A stretch of DNA of 64,000 nucleotides, from NCBI RefSeq assembly GCF_900106095.1, contig NZ_FNUD01000002.1, positions 4,609,501 to 4,673,500 on the forward strand, given 5' to 3'. Position 1 is the first letter of the stretch. Each line of letters begins with the position of its first letter. A model generated the notes under the pieces. That model saw only the letters and a program-made list of their open reading frames with translations. It ran no database searches and had not been told where the DNA came from. A program made the translations under genes and the position numbers. This stretch comes from Pseudomonas deceptionensis (GTDB lineage Bacteria; Pseudomonadota; Gammaproteobacteria; Pseudomonadales; Pseudomonadaceae). Positions 7,541 through 16,579 of this stretch are shown in pieces.

Positions 7541-10414
7541 ATGCAAACCGATACAACTCGCGAGAACTCGCAGGGTTCTGATTCAAATCTGGATCTGTCT
7601 GCGACCGCGCCAGGCCAACTGCGCGTGATCAAACGTAACGGGGCAGTGGTTCCTTACACCGATGACAAGATCACCGTCGCCATCACCAAAGCGTTTCTCG
7701 CAGTTGAAGGCGGCAATGCTGCCGCTTCGTCGCGCATCCACGACACCGTTGCGCGCCTGACCGAACAGGTCACCGCAACCTTCAAGCGTCGCATGCCATC
7801 GGGTGGCACCATCCACATCGAAGAAATCCAGGACCAGGTTGAACTGGCACTGATGCGCGCCGGCGAGCAAAAAGTGGCTCGCGACTATGTGATCTACCGT
7901 GACGGCCGCTCCAAGGAGCGTGCAACCCGCGCCCCGGCTGAAGACGCTGTGCGCGCTCACCCGTCGATCCGCATCACCCTCGCTGACGGCACCTTCGCGC
8001 CGCTGGACATGGGCCGCCTGAACACCATCGTCACCGAGGCCTGCGAAGGTCTGGAAGAAGTTGACGGCGACCTGATCCAGCGCGAAACCCTGAAAAACCT
8101 CTACGACGGCGTAGCGCTGAGCGACGTCAACACCGCCTTGGTGATGACCGCCCGCACCCTGGTAGAGCGTGAGCCCAACTACTCGTTCGTGACCGCTCGC
8201 CTGCTGATGGACACCCTGCGTGCCGAAGGCCTGAGCTTCCTGAAAGTCGCTGACAGCGCCACCCACCACGAGATGGCTGACCTGTACGCCAAGGCCCTGC
8301 CGGCCTACATCGCCAAGGGTATCGAGTTCGACCTGCTGAACCCGGTTCTGGCTACCTTCGACCTGGAAAAACTGGGCAAGGCAATCAACCACGAGCGCGA
8401 TCAGCAGTTCACCTACCTGGGCCTGCAAACCCTGTACGACCGTTACTTCATCCACCACGATGGCGTGCGTTTCGAACTGCCGCAGATCTTCTTCATGCGC
8501 GTGGCCATGGGCCTGGCGATCGAAGAGAAGCAAAAAGAAGACCGCGCCATCGAGTTCTACAACTTGCTGTCGTCCTTCGACTACATGTCGTCGACCCCTA
8601 CCCTGTTCAACGCCGGTACCCAGCGTCCGCAGCTGTCCAGCTGCTACCTGACCACCGTGCCGGACGACCTGTCGGGCATCTACCACGCGATCCACGACAA
8701 CGCCATGTTGTCCAAATTCGCGGGCGGCCTGGGCAACGACTGGACTCCGGTTCGTGCACTGGGTTCGTGGATCAAGGGCACCAACGGCAAATCCCAGGGC
8801 GTGGTTCCGTTCCTCAAGGTAGTGAACGACACCGCCGTAGCCGTTAACCAGGGTGGCAAGCGCAAAGGCGCTGTCTGTGCTTACCTGGAAACCTGGCACA
8901 TGGACATCGAAGAGTTCATCGAGCTGCGCAAGAACACCGGTGATGATCGTCGTCGTACCCACGACATGAACACCGCCAACTGGATCCCTGACCTGTTCAT
9001 GAAGCGCGTCTTCGATGACGGCCCGTGGACCCTGTTCTCGCCATCCGAAGTACCGGACCTGCACGACCTGACCGGCAAGGCCTTCGAAGAGCGTTACGAG
9101 TACTACGAAGCACTGTCCCAGTACCCGGGCAAGATCAAGCTGTTCAAGACCATTCAGGCCAAAGACCTGTGGCGCAAAATGCTGTCCATGCTGTTTGAAA
9201 CCGGCCACCCATGGCTGACCTTCAAAGACCCGTGCAACCTGCGCAGCCCGCAGCAGCACGTGGGCGTGGTTCACAGCTCGAACCTGTGCACCGAAATCAC
9301 CTTGAACACCAACAAGGACGAGATCGCTGTTTGCAACCTGGGCTCGATCAACCTGCCGAACCACATCGTCAACGGCAAGCTGGACACCGACAAGCTCAAG
9401 CGCACCATCGACGTAGCCGTTCGCATGCTCGATAACGTTATCGACATCAACTACTACTCGGTGCCGCAAGCCCGCAACTCGAACTTCAAGCACCGTCCAG
9501 TGGGTCTGGGGATCATGGGCTTCCAGGACGCTCTGTACCTGCAGCACATTCCTTACGCCTCCCAGGCTGCCGTCGAGTTTGCCGACAAGTCGATGGAAGC
9601 GGTCAGCTACTACGCGATCCAGGCTTCTTGCGACCTGGCTGACGAGCGTGGCGCTTACGAGACGTTCCCGGGTTCGCTGTGGTCCAAAGGCATTCTGCCG
9701 CTGGATTCGCAACAGATCCTGATCGAGCAGCGCGGCCAGAAGTACATCGACGTTGACCTGAACGAATCCCTGGACTGGGCACCGGTTCGTGCCCGTGTAC
9801 AGAAAGGCATTCGTAACTCCAACATCATGGCCATCGCACCGACCGCGACCATCGCCAACATCACCGGCGTATCGCAGTCGATCGAACCGACCTACCAGAA
9901 CCTCTACGTGAAATCGAACCTCTCGGGCGAATTCACCGTGATCAACCCGTACCTGGTTCGCGACCTCAAGGCTCGCGATCTGTGGGACTCGGTCATGATC
10001 AACGACCTGAAGTACTACGACGGTTCCGTGCAGCAGATCGAACGCATCCCGCAAGAGCTCAAAGAGCTGTATGCCACCGCGTTTGAAGTCGACACCAAGT
10101 GGATCGTTGACGCCGCCAGCCGCCGTCAGAAGTGGATCGACCAGGCTCAGTCGCTGAACCTGTACATCGCTGGCGCTTCGGGCAAGAAACTGGACGTGAC
10201 CTACCGCATGGCTTGGTACCGTGGCCTGAAAACCACTTACTACCTCCGTGCCCTGGCCGCGACCAGCACCGAGAAGTCCACCGTCAACACTGGCAAGCTG
10301 AACGCCGTTTCCAACGGCAACAACAGTGAAGACGTCGTCGCAGCCCCGGCCGGTCCAGCACCGGTACCAAAGGCCTGCGCGATTGACGAGCCGGATTGCG
10401 AAGCTTGCCAATAA
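7541..10414 (+). CDS. nrdA: Class Ia ribonucleoside-diphosphate reductase, alpha subunit
   Basis: A 957-residue catalytic subunit that reduces NDPs to dNDPs. Two consecutive ATP-cone regions occupy the N-terminus (RVIKRNGAVVPYTDDKITVA and SIRITLADGTFAPLDMGRLN), as in other pseudomonad NrdA. The core shows SSCYLTTVPDDLSGIYHAIH (active-site Cys), NLCTEITLNTN, EIAVCNLGSINLPNH (thiyl-radical Cys loop) and ATIANITGVSQSIEP. The C-terminal tail CAIDEPDCEACQ carries the shuttle CxxC-like pair. GGAG 9 nt before the ATG at 7541 sets the start; an in-frame GTG at 7526 overlaps that motif. It ends in a strong terminator. The beta subunit gene nrdB does not follow. Confidence 0.97.
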   Translation: MQTDTTRENSQGSDSNLDLSATAPGQLRVIKRNGAVVPYTDDKITVAITKAFLAVEGGNAAASSRIHDTVARLTEQVTATFKRRMPSGGTIHIEEIQDQVELALMRAGEQKVARDYVIYRDGRSKERATRAPAEDAVRAHPSIRITLADGTFAPLDMGRLNTIVTEACEGLEEVDGDLIQRETLKNLYDGVALSDVNTALVMTARTLVEREPNYSFVTARLLMDTLRAEGLSFLKVADSATHHEMADLYAKALPAYIAKGIEFDLLNPVLATFDLEKLGKAINHERDQQFTYLGLQTLYDRYFIHHDGVRFELPQIFFMRVAMGLAIEEKQKEDRAIEFYNLLSSFDYMSSTPTLFNAGTQRPQLSSCYLTTVPDDLSGIYHAIHDNAMLSKFAGGLGNDWTPVRALGSWIKGTNGKSQGVVPFLKVVNDTAVAVNQGGKRKGAVCAYLETWHMDIEEFIELRKNTGDDRRRTHDMNTANWIPDLFMKRVFDDGPWTLFSPSEVPDLHDLTGKAFEERYEYYEALSQYPGKIKLFKTIQAKDLWRKMLSMLFETGHPWLTFKDPCNLRSPQQHVGVVHSSNLCTEITLNTNKDEIAVCNLGSINLPNHIVNGKLDTDKLKRTIDVAVRMLDNVIDINYYSVPQARNSNFKHRPVGLGIMGFQDALYLQHIPYASQAAVEFADKSMEAVSYYAIQASCDLADERGAYETFPGSLWSKGILPLDSQQILIEQRGQKYIDVDLNESLDWAPVRARVQKGIRNSNIMAIAPTATIANITGVSQSIEPTYQNLYVKSNLSGEFTVINPYLVRDLKARDLWDSVMINDLKYYDGSVQQIERIPQELKELYATAFEVDTKWIVDAASRRQKWIDQAQSLNLYIAGASGKKLDVTYRMAWYRGLKTTYYLRALAATSTEKSTVNTGKLNAVSNGNNSEDVVAAPAGPAPVPKACAIDEPDCEACQ

Positions 10415-10448
10415 GCTGAGCTGGCAGGCGGGTCAAACCGCCTGACTG

Positions 10449-10500
10449 AAAAACCCCCGTTAAACCCTGGCAACAGTTGGGTTTAACGGGGTTTTTTTTG
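10449..10500 (+). terminator. Rho-independent terminator after nrdA
   Basis: A long stem formed by AACCCCCGTTAAACCC and GGGTTTAACGGGG, followed by eight T, 35 nt after the nrdA stop. It isolates nrdA from whatever lies downstream. Confidence 0.9.
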
Positions 10501-10583
10501 TGGGGGAATTAAACGTAAACGTGCGAACTACTCCGCCCTGGCGAGTGTTGACGGGGAGCGGATGCCGGGCGCACGGTGACGAC

Positions 10584-10889
10584 TTACCAGGGCTCCGCCA
10601 GCGAGAAAGGAATGCGCAATGACCCAATAGGCCCTTCACGTGAGCCGCACATCTCGTCATGGGTGCACTGATGTACGAGCGCGCAGGGAAATGGCGGGGC
10701 ATGCCGCAACATCTCACGCAGGTGATTGATGGAACGAAGGCGCACAGGCTTCGTTGTGTCGTTCAGCAACGCGAACTGGCCGTTATCCAGCCTGACTCGC
10801 GCCAGATAAAAACCGCCATTGAGCGACAGCAGCTCCAACTCTCGCACTTCGCCACTTTCGGCCCGTTCGATCAACGCTTGCAGATTCAA
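10584..10889 (-). CDS. DUF6482-like small protein
   Basis: About 101 residues. The core NLQALIERAESGEVRELELL, GGFYLARVRLDNGQFALLND and PVRLRSINHLREMLRH resembles the short pseudomonad family annotated DUF6482, which has no known function. I prefer the TTG at 10889 because AGGGAG lies 6 nt before it and the conserved segment begins there; another TTG at 10910 would overlap the SDR gene. It is the last gene of the minus-strand DCC-folE-SDR set. Confidence 0.6.
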   Translation of the reverse strand: MNLQALIERAESGEVRELELLSLNGGFYLARVRLDNGQFALLNDTTKPVRLRSINHLREMLRHAPPFPCALVHQCTHDEMCGSREGPIGSLRIPFSLAEPW

Positions 10890-10903
10890 GGTCCACTCCC
10901 TGC

Positions 10904-11614
10904 CTACCAAGGTAGGCGATCTCCGTTATATGCAAAGAAATTGCCGCTATCAGCAGGCGTCAAGCGGTCAATCAGTGATAACAATTCGCGCGCAGCGAGG
11001 CTTGCGGGCCTGGCGGCAGAGGCCCCGCGAAAGGGCTGCGACAGAGCCGAAATGACGGTACCGGGATGAAGACTCAACAAGCGGGTCTGAGGACGGGTTC
11101 GTGCCAATTCGATGGCAGCCGTTTTAATCAGCATGTTCAACGCGGCCTTGGAGGCTCGATAGGCATACCAACCGCCCAAACGGTTATCGCCGATACTGCC
11201 CACCTTGGCGCTGAGCACTGCCATCGCGCCACTGGGGCCAAGCAATGGCAGAAAGTGACGCAAAACCAGAGCAGGCCCGAGCGTGTTGACTTGAAATATC
11301 GCCTGGAGCGCATCCGCTTCAATTGCGCTGTAACTTTTTTCAGGCTTGATGTCGCCGCGGTGGAGCAGACCTGCGGCATGTACGATCAACTGATACGGTG
11401 CTTCTTCAGTCAATTGGGCTGCTGCCCTGGCGATACTGTCAGGCTTTTCCAGATCCAGTCCTGGATCACTATTGCGCCCCAGTTCGCGAACACCCGCACA
11501 GCGAGGATCTTCATTGAGCAACTCACAAAAAGCCGAGCCCAGCGCTCCATTGGCACCTATCACCAAGGCGCGATAACCATCGCCAAGGGAGTTCATCCCG
11601 AAGGAACTGTTCAT
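10904..11614 (-). CDS. Short-chain dehydrogenase/reductase (C-factor/FolM-like)
   Basis: A 236-residue SDR. The Rossmann motif is ALVIGANGALGSAFCELL, the NNAG equivalent is IVHAAGLLH, and the catalytic region is AVLSAKVGSIGDNRLGGWYA followed by YRASKAALNML (Tyr-x-x-x-Lys). GGGAGAAG just before the ATG at 11614 fixes the start. Sitting 35 nt behind folE, it may be a pterin reductase acting on tetrahydromonapterin/biopterin-type cofactors, but C-factor-like SDRs with other roles look the same, so that part is inference from context. Confidence 0.85.
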   Translation of the reverse strand: MNSSFGMNSLGDGYRALVIGANGALGSAFCELLNEDPRCAGVRELGRNSDPGLDLEKPDSIARAAAQLTEEAPYQLIVHAAGLLHRGDIKPEKSYSAIEADALQAIFQVNTLGPALVLRHFLPLLGPSGAMAVLSAKVGSIGDNRLGGWYAYRASKAALNMLIKTAAIELARTRPQTRLLSLHPGTVISALSQPFRGASAARPASLAARELLSLIDRLTPADSGNFFAYNGDRLPW

Positions 11615-11649
11615 TTAGCTTCTCCCGCTCGCAGACGCGTTTTTGGGCG

Positions 11650-12210
11650 TTAACCGATTCGCCCTATGAGTTGCAAAAACTCGAGACGCGTGGCGGAGGA
11701 CTCACGAAAGGCGCCCAGCATCACAGACGTGGTCATCACCGAGTTTTGCTTCTCCACGCCCCGCATCATCATGCACATGTGCTTTGCCTCAATGACGACT
11801 GCCACGCCAGCCGCATCGGTACTGTGCTGAATGGCGTCGGCAATTTGTTTTGTAAGGTTTTCCTGAATCTGTAAGCGGCGGGCGAACATATCGACAACTC
11901 GTGCAATCTTCGACAGGCCCAGCACTCTTCCAGTCGGGATGTACGCAACATGAGCCTTACCGATAAAGGGCAGCATGTGATGCTCACACATTGAATACAG
12001 TTCGATGTCGCGCACGATGACCATTTCATCGCTTTGCGATTCGAACAATGCGCCATTGATCACTTCCTTCAGGCTCATCGCGTAGCCACAGCACAAGTAC
12101 TGCATCGCTTTAGCGGCGCGCGTGGGCGTGTCCCGCAGCCCTTCACGCTCCGGGTTCTCGCCTAAGCCGACGAGAATTTCACGGTAATGCTCGGCTATTG
12201 ATGGGTTCAT
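11650..12210 (-). CDS. folE: GTP cyclohydrolase I
   Basis: A 186-residue enzyme converting GTP to 7,8-dihydroneopterin triphosphate. The zinc ligands are in [20 protein letters not shown] and [20 protein letters not shown], with [20 protein letters not shown] between them, all type-IA FolE signatures. The frame stays open far upstream, but GAGGAAT before the ATG at 12210 ([13 protein letters not shown]) marks the real start. The linkage with a DCC protein and an SDR suggests this is an accessory folE paralogue used for pterin cofactor supply, not the housekeeping folate gene. Confidence 0.95.
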   Translation of the reverse strand: MNPSIAEHYREILVGLGENPEREGLRDTPTRAAKAMQYLCCGYAMSLKEVINGALFESQSDEMVIVRDIELYSMCEHHMLPFIGKAHVAYIPTGRVLGLSKIARVVDMFARRLQIQENLTKQIADAIQHSTDAAGVAVVIEAKHMCMMMRGVEKQNSVMTTSVMLGAFRESSATRLEFLQLIGRIG

Positions 12211-12364
12211 TTTGATTCCTCGCAGCCATGCTGCGCTTAATGTCACTGCAATCCTTGGCGGTAGGAGAATGTGCGCTGCACACGATCGGATGCAGGTAGC
12301 GCGGGGCTCTACAAATCTGCTGTGCCCCAAGTTCTTCGTTGGGCCGATGGCAAAGCAAAGCTTT

Positions 12365-12829
12365 CTAGGTTTGCTTGGTTTTCGACGCGGGCTTCTCATC
12401 TGATGCGGGTTTTGACCCCGGTACCGCGCAACGGTTATCGACACAGCGCCGACGGCCATCAGGGTGAGGAAACCACGCCAAATGGGGGCGTAAGCGGCAA
12501 AAGAGGCGATAACCTGCGCCAAGCAGCGGTCGGATGGCACGCCACGTCAGTGGCGCTGCCCAAAACCCGAGACCGGCGGCTCGCCAGCTCCAGAGGGTGG
12601 CGTCCAGGGCGGTTACCCAGCGACCATCAGCGAAACGGGCATGCAACGAGGACTGCATTTGCTCGAAGGTGAACCCGAGTGCCCTGGCGTCGAACACGCT
12701 GCTGCTGATGTCAACAAACAGCAGTCGACTCTCTGCGGCGTGTCGGCGCAGGAACTTGATTTCCCGCGCGCAGAGTGGGCATTCACCGTCAAAGTACAGC
12801 GTCAGCGGCCAATCCTCTTTGCTATACAT
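12365..12829 (-). CDS. DUF393 (thiol-disulfide oxidoreductase DCC family) protein
   Basis: A 154-residue DCC-family protein: [20 protein letters not shown] carries the defining DGxCPLC motif (Cys about 17 and 20), then LLFVDIS, the helix with [14 protein letters not shown] and [20 protein letters not shown]. The family is predicted to be thioredoxin-fold oxidoreductases, often beside photolyase and light-response genes. The last 20 residues ([14 protein letters not shown]) are low complexity. It is first in the minus-strand set, 154 nt before folE. A 19-bp inverted repeat sits only 11 nt upstream of its ATG. Confidence 0.85.
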   Translation of the reverse strand: MYSKEDWPLTLYFDGECPLCAREIKFLRRHAAESRLLFVDISSSVFDARALGFTFEQMQSSLHARFADGRWVTALDATLWSWRAAGLGFWAAPLTWRAIRPLLGAGYRLFCRLRPHLAWFPHPDGRRRCVDNRCAVPGSKPASDEKPASKTKQT

Positions 12830-12839
12830 TTTCGCAGCC

Positions 12840-12858
12840 TTGTATAGGTTTTGTACAA
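12840..12858 (-). promoter_or_regulatory. Inverted repeat TTGTATA-N5-TGTACAA upstream of the DCC gene
   Basis: On the plus strand TTGTATA (12840-12846) and TGTACAA (12852-12858) are near-perfect inverted halves (one mismatch) with a 5-bp centre. The short TGTA/TACA halves resemble operators of MerR-type regulators, including the LitR/CarH light-sensing group that often controls DCC, folE and SDR genes. A candidate promoter lies directly upstream on the minus strand (TTGTAA, 16 nt, TATCTT). Confidence 0.45.
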
Positions 12859-13240
12859 GATAGGCCGAAAAAAACGGACTTACAATGGGCTAGATTTTAT
12901 TGCCGTGGTTTTGGCCGTTATGCCGAGTCCCGGGGGATGGTTTGCCTGTGTTCCTGGCTGTGCTCATAACAGGCAATGAAAATGATCCAGCCATCACCCG
13001 ATGATCATCTACATGAGGGTGCGAGCGTCTCGTGCGGGAGCTGGCCGAGCCGCGCCTCTTTCCCGCTCCCGTTAACCCCAGGTAACACTTGTGTTTGACG
13101 CAGGTTTGGCTTTGTGGAACCTGATCAACCACCAGGACCACAGATCGCACGACATGTAATGGACAGCACGGTTAACGACAGCCCTTTTGATAGGGGCTCC
13201 ATTGCCAGACCGCTCGCATGTTGTTTGCAACGAAGGATGA
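12859..13240. other. Non-coding stretch, no gene recognised
   Basis: No frame here has convincing codon use, start sites or family motifs. It carries a loose inverted pair CGGGAGC/GCTCCCG near 13040-13075, unlike the REP families elsewhere in the window. It probably contains the upstream region of the decayed gene that follows. Confidence 0.4.
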
Positions 13241-13932
13241 ACACCCATCGATCAAAAGAAAGCATATGAAAGACTTCAACTCGATTTCGCCTATCAGATT
13301 CACCCCCACAGACAGTATTTCGCGGGCAGCCTCTCAAGTTACCTGCGCTGCCATACCCCACCGTCCAGTACAGCGAAAGAAACCTACGAGCGCGTCCACC
13401 AGGAAATTTCCAAGCGCTACCAGTCGTTCGATCAAAGAAAAGAACTGGGGTTTAACGGCAAACCCGGGGTGACCGGCAATATCGACTTTATTAGCAAAAA
13501 AGATTTGATTGGCATACTGCAACACCTGAAAGAGAACAAGAGTGCACAGCAAGAGAGCCAGAAAAGCTCTGCACAGTCACGCATCCTCGACAAGATCTAC
13601 TTGATGTCCGGTAACAAGGAAGCAGGGGGTACTCACTGGAACTTGCGACTGCATAACTACAGCGTGCGAGGCAATGGCCTGGGCGGTGAAGAGAGCCCCC
13701 ACTACCATCGCTGGACACTGGGCAGCGCCATACTTGCCGGCGGGTATAACAACATCAACTACTCCGAACAAAGTACCTCGCAACCCCATGATTCAAAAAA
13801 CAGATACAACAAGTACCTGCTTGGCGCCACAGGAGCGCAGGAAAGCCAGTCAGGCCAAGGCGCGGGTATCGATCCGCGCGGGCAAGGTATTGATGACACG
13901 GGGGCCAGAGCGAGGCTGCGACTAAAACAATC
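13241..13932 (+). pseudogene. Decayed or start-less gene of unknown family, 3' end replaced by a REP
   Basis: One frame is open from the stop at 13238-13240 onward with protein-like composition: QKKAYERLQLDFAYQIHPHR, SSYLRCHTPPSSTAKETYER, EISKRYQSFDQRKELGFNGK, then GNIDFISKKDLIGILQHLKE, ILDKIYLMSGNKEAGGTHWN, LRLHNYSVRGNGLGGEESPH, YHRWTLGSAILAGGYNNINY. There is no ATG, GTG or TTG in this frame before the GTG at 13469. An AAGGA is placed correctly before an ATC codon at 13247, one base from ATG. The His-rich part looks slightly cupin-like, but I do not recognise the family. The frame continues straight through the REP at 13933, so its last residues are repeat-encoded. Confidence 0.5.
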
Positions 13933-13983
13933 GTGGGAGCGAGCCTGCTCGCGAAGGTCATTCGCGAGCAGGCTCGCTCCCAC
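13933..13983. repeat. REP-type palindrome, family B (GTGGGAGCGAGCCTGCTCGC)
   Basis: A 51-bp near-perfect inverted repeat with arms GTGGGAGCGAGCCTGCTCGC and its complement around a short centre. Other copies: 17192-17240, 32431-32493, 38416-38478, 44555-44641 (variant with GCTAGC) and 62256-62322. Confidence 0.9.
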
Positions 13984-14042
13984 AGGAGGGCTTGATCGAC
14001 AACAGAGTATCTACATCAGGCCTGGATGACCGATAACACCCA

Positions 14043-15362
14043 TTACGTCATCTGAATAATGGTCTGCATGATGGTGCTTTGGGTCGAGATGGTTTTGGCG
14101 TTGGCCTGGTAGTTGCTCTGCGCCTTGATCAGGTCAACCAGTTCGCTGGTCAGGTTGACGTTGGAGTCTTCCAGCGAGTTGGACTGGATGGCGCCCAGGC
14201 TGCCGATTTTCGGTGCGTCGTAACCGGCCATACCCGAGGAGTAGGTTTCTTTCCAGGCCGTGCCACCTACCGGCTGCAGGCCTTGCTCGTTGGTAAAGCT
14301 GGCCAGGGAAATCTGGCCGATGGCACGGCTCTGGTTGTTGCTGAAGTTGGCGAACATCACGCCCGAACCGTCGATGGTCAGGTTGTTGATCTGGCCGGTG
14401 GCGTAACCGTCCTGGGTCGGCGGGTTGCGCGAAGAGTCGGTGTTGTACTGGGTGGTTTTGGCCATGTTGATGACGATGCCCCCCGGCTTGGCGTCGGCGC
14501 CGTTGGTGTCCCACTTGCCATTGATCATGGCACCCGGCTTCCAGCCACTGACGACCAGTGTGTTTTCCAGTTGATCTTTAACCGGATCGGGCTGCGTGAC
14601 ATTGGTCAGCGCACCGGCCGAATCAAACGCCATGGTTGAAGGCACTGGCGCTTTGGCGCCATCACCCGACACTGGCGTGCCATCCGGGTTGCGACCGTCG
14701 ATCAGGGTGTAGGCGCTCCAGGTATTGGCACCGGTCTTCACCATGTACTGATCCATCGGGTGCGCATTGCCCTGGGTGTCATAGACCATGGTGCTGAATT
14801 TTTTGGTGTAGCTGGTGGATTCGTTCGGATCGAACGGGATCTTGCTCTGATCAATCGTATCGGAGCTGGAGTTCAGGTTGATCTCAGACGTTACCGAGCC
14901 CGTCGCCTTGGGCGCCAGGTTCGAGGTGTCGATACGCAGATCGGTCAACACACCGTTGACGATATTACCGTTGGCATCCACACCGTAGCCCTGCAAACGC
15001 GCAGTGCCATCAGAACTGGTCACGTAACCGTCCTTGTCGGACTTGAACGTGCCGGCACGGGTGTAGCTCAGGGAGCCGTTGTCGCTCAGCACGAAGAAGC
15101 CGCTGCCCTGAATCCCCATGTCCAGCAGGTTGCCGGTGTTGTTGACTGCCCCTTGACCAAAGTTTTGCGAGACCGCTGCCAGGTTGACGCCGCTGCCGAT
15201 GGTCTTGCTGCCGGTGCCCAGCTTGCTCGCCGAATAGATATCCGCAAACTCTGCGCGCGAGGCTTTAAAGCCTGTGGTCGCAGCGTTGGCGATGTTGTTG
15301 CCGGTCACATCGAGCTGCTTGTTCGCCGCATAGAGGCCGCTAAGGCCGATATTGAATGACAT
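14043..15362 (-). CDS. flgE: Flagellar hook protein FlgE
   Basis: A 439-residue hook subunit exported through the flagellar type III apparatus and polymerised on the rod. The N-terminus MSFNIGLSGLYAANKQLDVT followed by GNNIANAATTGFKASRAEFA is the rod/hook signature, and the C-terminal helix ELVDLIKAQSNYQANAKTIS is the partner coiled-coil; the variable D1/D2 domains lie between. AAGGAG before the ATG sets the start. It is the last gene of the flgBCDE operon; flgF, which usually comes next in pseudomonads, is absent here. Confidence 0.97.
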   Translation of the reverse strand: MSFNIGLSGLYAANKQLDVTGNNIANAATTGFKASRAEFADIYSASKLGTGSKTIGSGVNLAAVSQNFGQGAVNNTGNLLDMGIQGSGFFVLSDNGSLSYTRAGTFKSDKDGYVTSSDGTARLQGYGVDANGNIVNGVLTDLRIDTSNLAPKATGSVTSEINLNSSSDTIDQSKIPFDPNESTSYTKKFSTMVYDTQGNAHPMDQYMVKTGANTWSAYTLIDGRNPDGTPVSGDGAKAPVPSTMAFDSAGALTNVTQPDPVKDQLENTLVVSGWKPGAMINGKWDTNGADAKPGGIVINMAKTTQYNTDSSRNPPTQDGYATGQINNLTIDGSGVMFANFSNNQSRAIGQISLASFTNEQGLQPVGGTAWKETYSSGMAGYDAPKIGSLGAIQSNSLEDSNVNLTSELVDLIKAQSNYQANAKTISTQSTIMQTIIQMT

Positions 15363-15391
15363 GTTTCTCTCCTTGAGGCGTATGAGTCGGC

Positions 15392-16117
15392 TTAGAGGCC
15401 AATGGTCTGGACTTTGGACATACCAATGCTGCCCAGGCCTGCGAGGTTGAGCATGATCTCGCCACCGGTCTTGCTCAGCGTCACGCTGTTGACCGTGGCG
15501 GGCAGATAGGTGGTGAGCGCTGTGGTGCCAGTGTCGTTTTTGCTCGACGCGGTGAAGGTGTACGAGCCCTTGTCCAGCAGCACGCCGTCGTCGTCTTTAC
15601 CGTCCCAGGTAAAGTCCGCGTTACCGGCTTTCTGGCTGCCCATCTCGAGGGTGCGGACCACTTCACCGTCCGCATCGGTGATGGTGATGACGGGCTTGGA
15701 GTCGGCGTCCTTTACCACCACGGTGCCGTTGAATGGCTTGCCGCTGGCGGGGTCCACATAGGCTTCATTGGTTTGCACGATTACCGAACGACCCACCAGC
15801 GACGACGCCTGCAACGCCTGCGAGGACTGAAGGCCACCCGACAGTGAGTTGACCGTATCGTTGAGGGTGGTGATGCCTTCCAGGCTGCTGAACTGCGCCA
15901 GCTGGGCGACGAATGCGGTGTTGTCTTGCGGGTCCAGCGGGTTCTGGTTTTTCAGCTGGGTGACCAGCAGTTGCAGGAATGAATCCTTGCCCAGCGCCGA
16001 GCTGCCGGTCACGCCCTTGGTTGCCGCACCCACGCTGGTGTCGGTGGTCTTGACCTGGGCGGAGTTGGCAAGCACCTGGTTGAGGGTCAAGCCGCTGGTG
16101 GTATCGGTCACACTCAT
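15392..16117 (-). CDS. flgD: Flagellar hook-assembly scaffolding protein FlgD
   Basis: A 241-residue hook cap. The conserved N-terminal part is LGKDSFLQLLVTQLKNQNPL followed by DPQDNTAFVAQLAQFSSLEG; the C-terminal FlgD Ig-like and Tudor-like domain includes VITITDADGEVVRTLEMGSQ and FTWDGKDDDGVLLDKGSYTF. It is required for hook polymerisation and then displaced. It starts 15 nt after flgC and has an AGGGG element before the ATG. Confidence 0.96.
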   Translation of the reverse strand: MSVTDTTSGLTLNQVLANSAQVKTTDTSVGAATKGVTGSSALGKDSFLQLLVTQLKNQNPLDPQDNTAFVAQLAQFSSLEGITTLNDTVNSLSGGLQSSQALQASSLVGRSVIVQTNEAYVDPASGKPFNGTVVVKDADSKPVITITDADGEVVRTLEMGSQKAGNADFTWDGKDDDGVLLDKGSYTFTASSKNDTGTTALTTYLPATVNSVTLSKTGGEIMLNLAGLGSIGMSKVQTIGL

Positions 16118-16132
16118 TTGTGTCGCCCCTTA

Positions 16133-16576
16133 TCACTGACCGAGGGTCAGAACCTTCTGCATCATGGTTTTGGCGGTGTTCATCAGCTCGGCGTTGGTCT
16201 GGAACGAACGACTGGCGGAAATCATATCGGCCATTTCTTCGACCACGTTGACGTTGGGGTAGTACACATACCCCTTGGCGTCGGCAGAAGGATGGTTTGG
16301 CTCGTAACGGGCCTGGAGCTCGCTTTGGTCTTCGACCACGCCCAGCACCTGCACGCCTTGACCGGCGCCGTCCTGGTCCTGGAACAGCGAATCGCCGGTG
16401 CTGCTTTGCGCACCCTGAAACATGGTGGCAAACACCGGGTGACGGGCGCGGTAGGTCTGGTCGATGCTCGACGACACGGTGTCGGCGTTGGCGATGTTGC
16501 TGGCGACGGTGTTCAGGCGCGTGGTCTGAGCGCTCATGCCACTACCGGCAATATTGAAAACACTGGATAGAGACAT
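16133..16576 (-). CDS. flgC: Flagellar basal-body rod protein FlgC
   Basis: A 147-residue proximal rod subunit. MSLSSVFNIAGSGMSAQTTR leads into LNTVASNIANADTVSSSID, the rod signature, and the C-terminal helix SRSFQTNAELMNTAKTMMQK is typical. GGGGAG at the end of flgB serves as its ribosome site, and only 3 nt separate the two genes. Confidence 0.97.
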   Translation of the reverse strand: MSLSSVFNIAGSGMSAQTTRLNTVASNIANADTVSSSIDQTYRARHPVFATMFQGAQSSTGDSLFQDQDGAGQGVQVLGVVEDQSELQARYEPNHPSADAKGYVYYPNVNVVEEMADMISASRSFQTNAELMNTAKTMMQKVLTLGQ

Positions 16577-16579
16577 GAA

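Noticed and set aside
7583..10411. A 942-codon open frame antisense to nrdA
   Set aside because: It is a shadow of the strongly biased, high-GC nrdA codons; its translation is low-complexity (rich in V, Q, G, H) with no family motif.
12890..13150. Possible small minus-strand gene in the accessory segment
   Set aside because: No ribosome site, basic low-complexity translation and no family resemblance.
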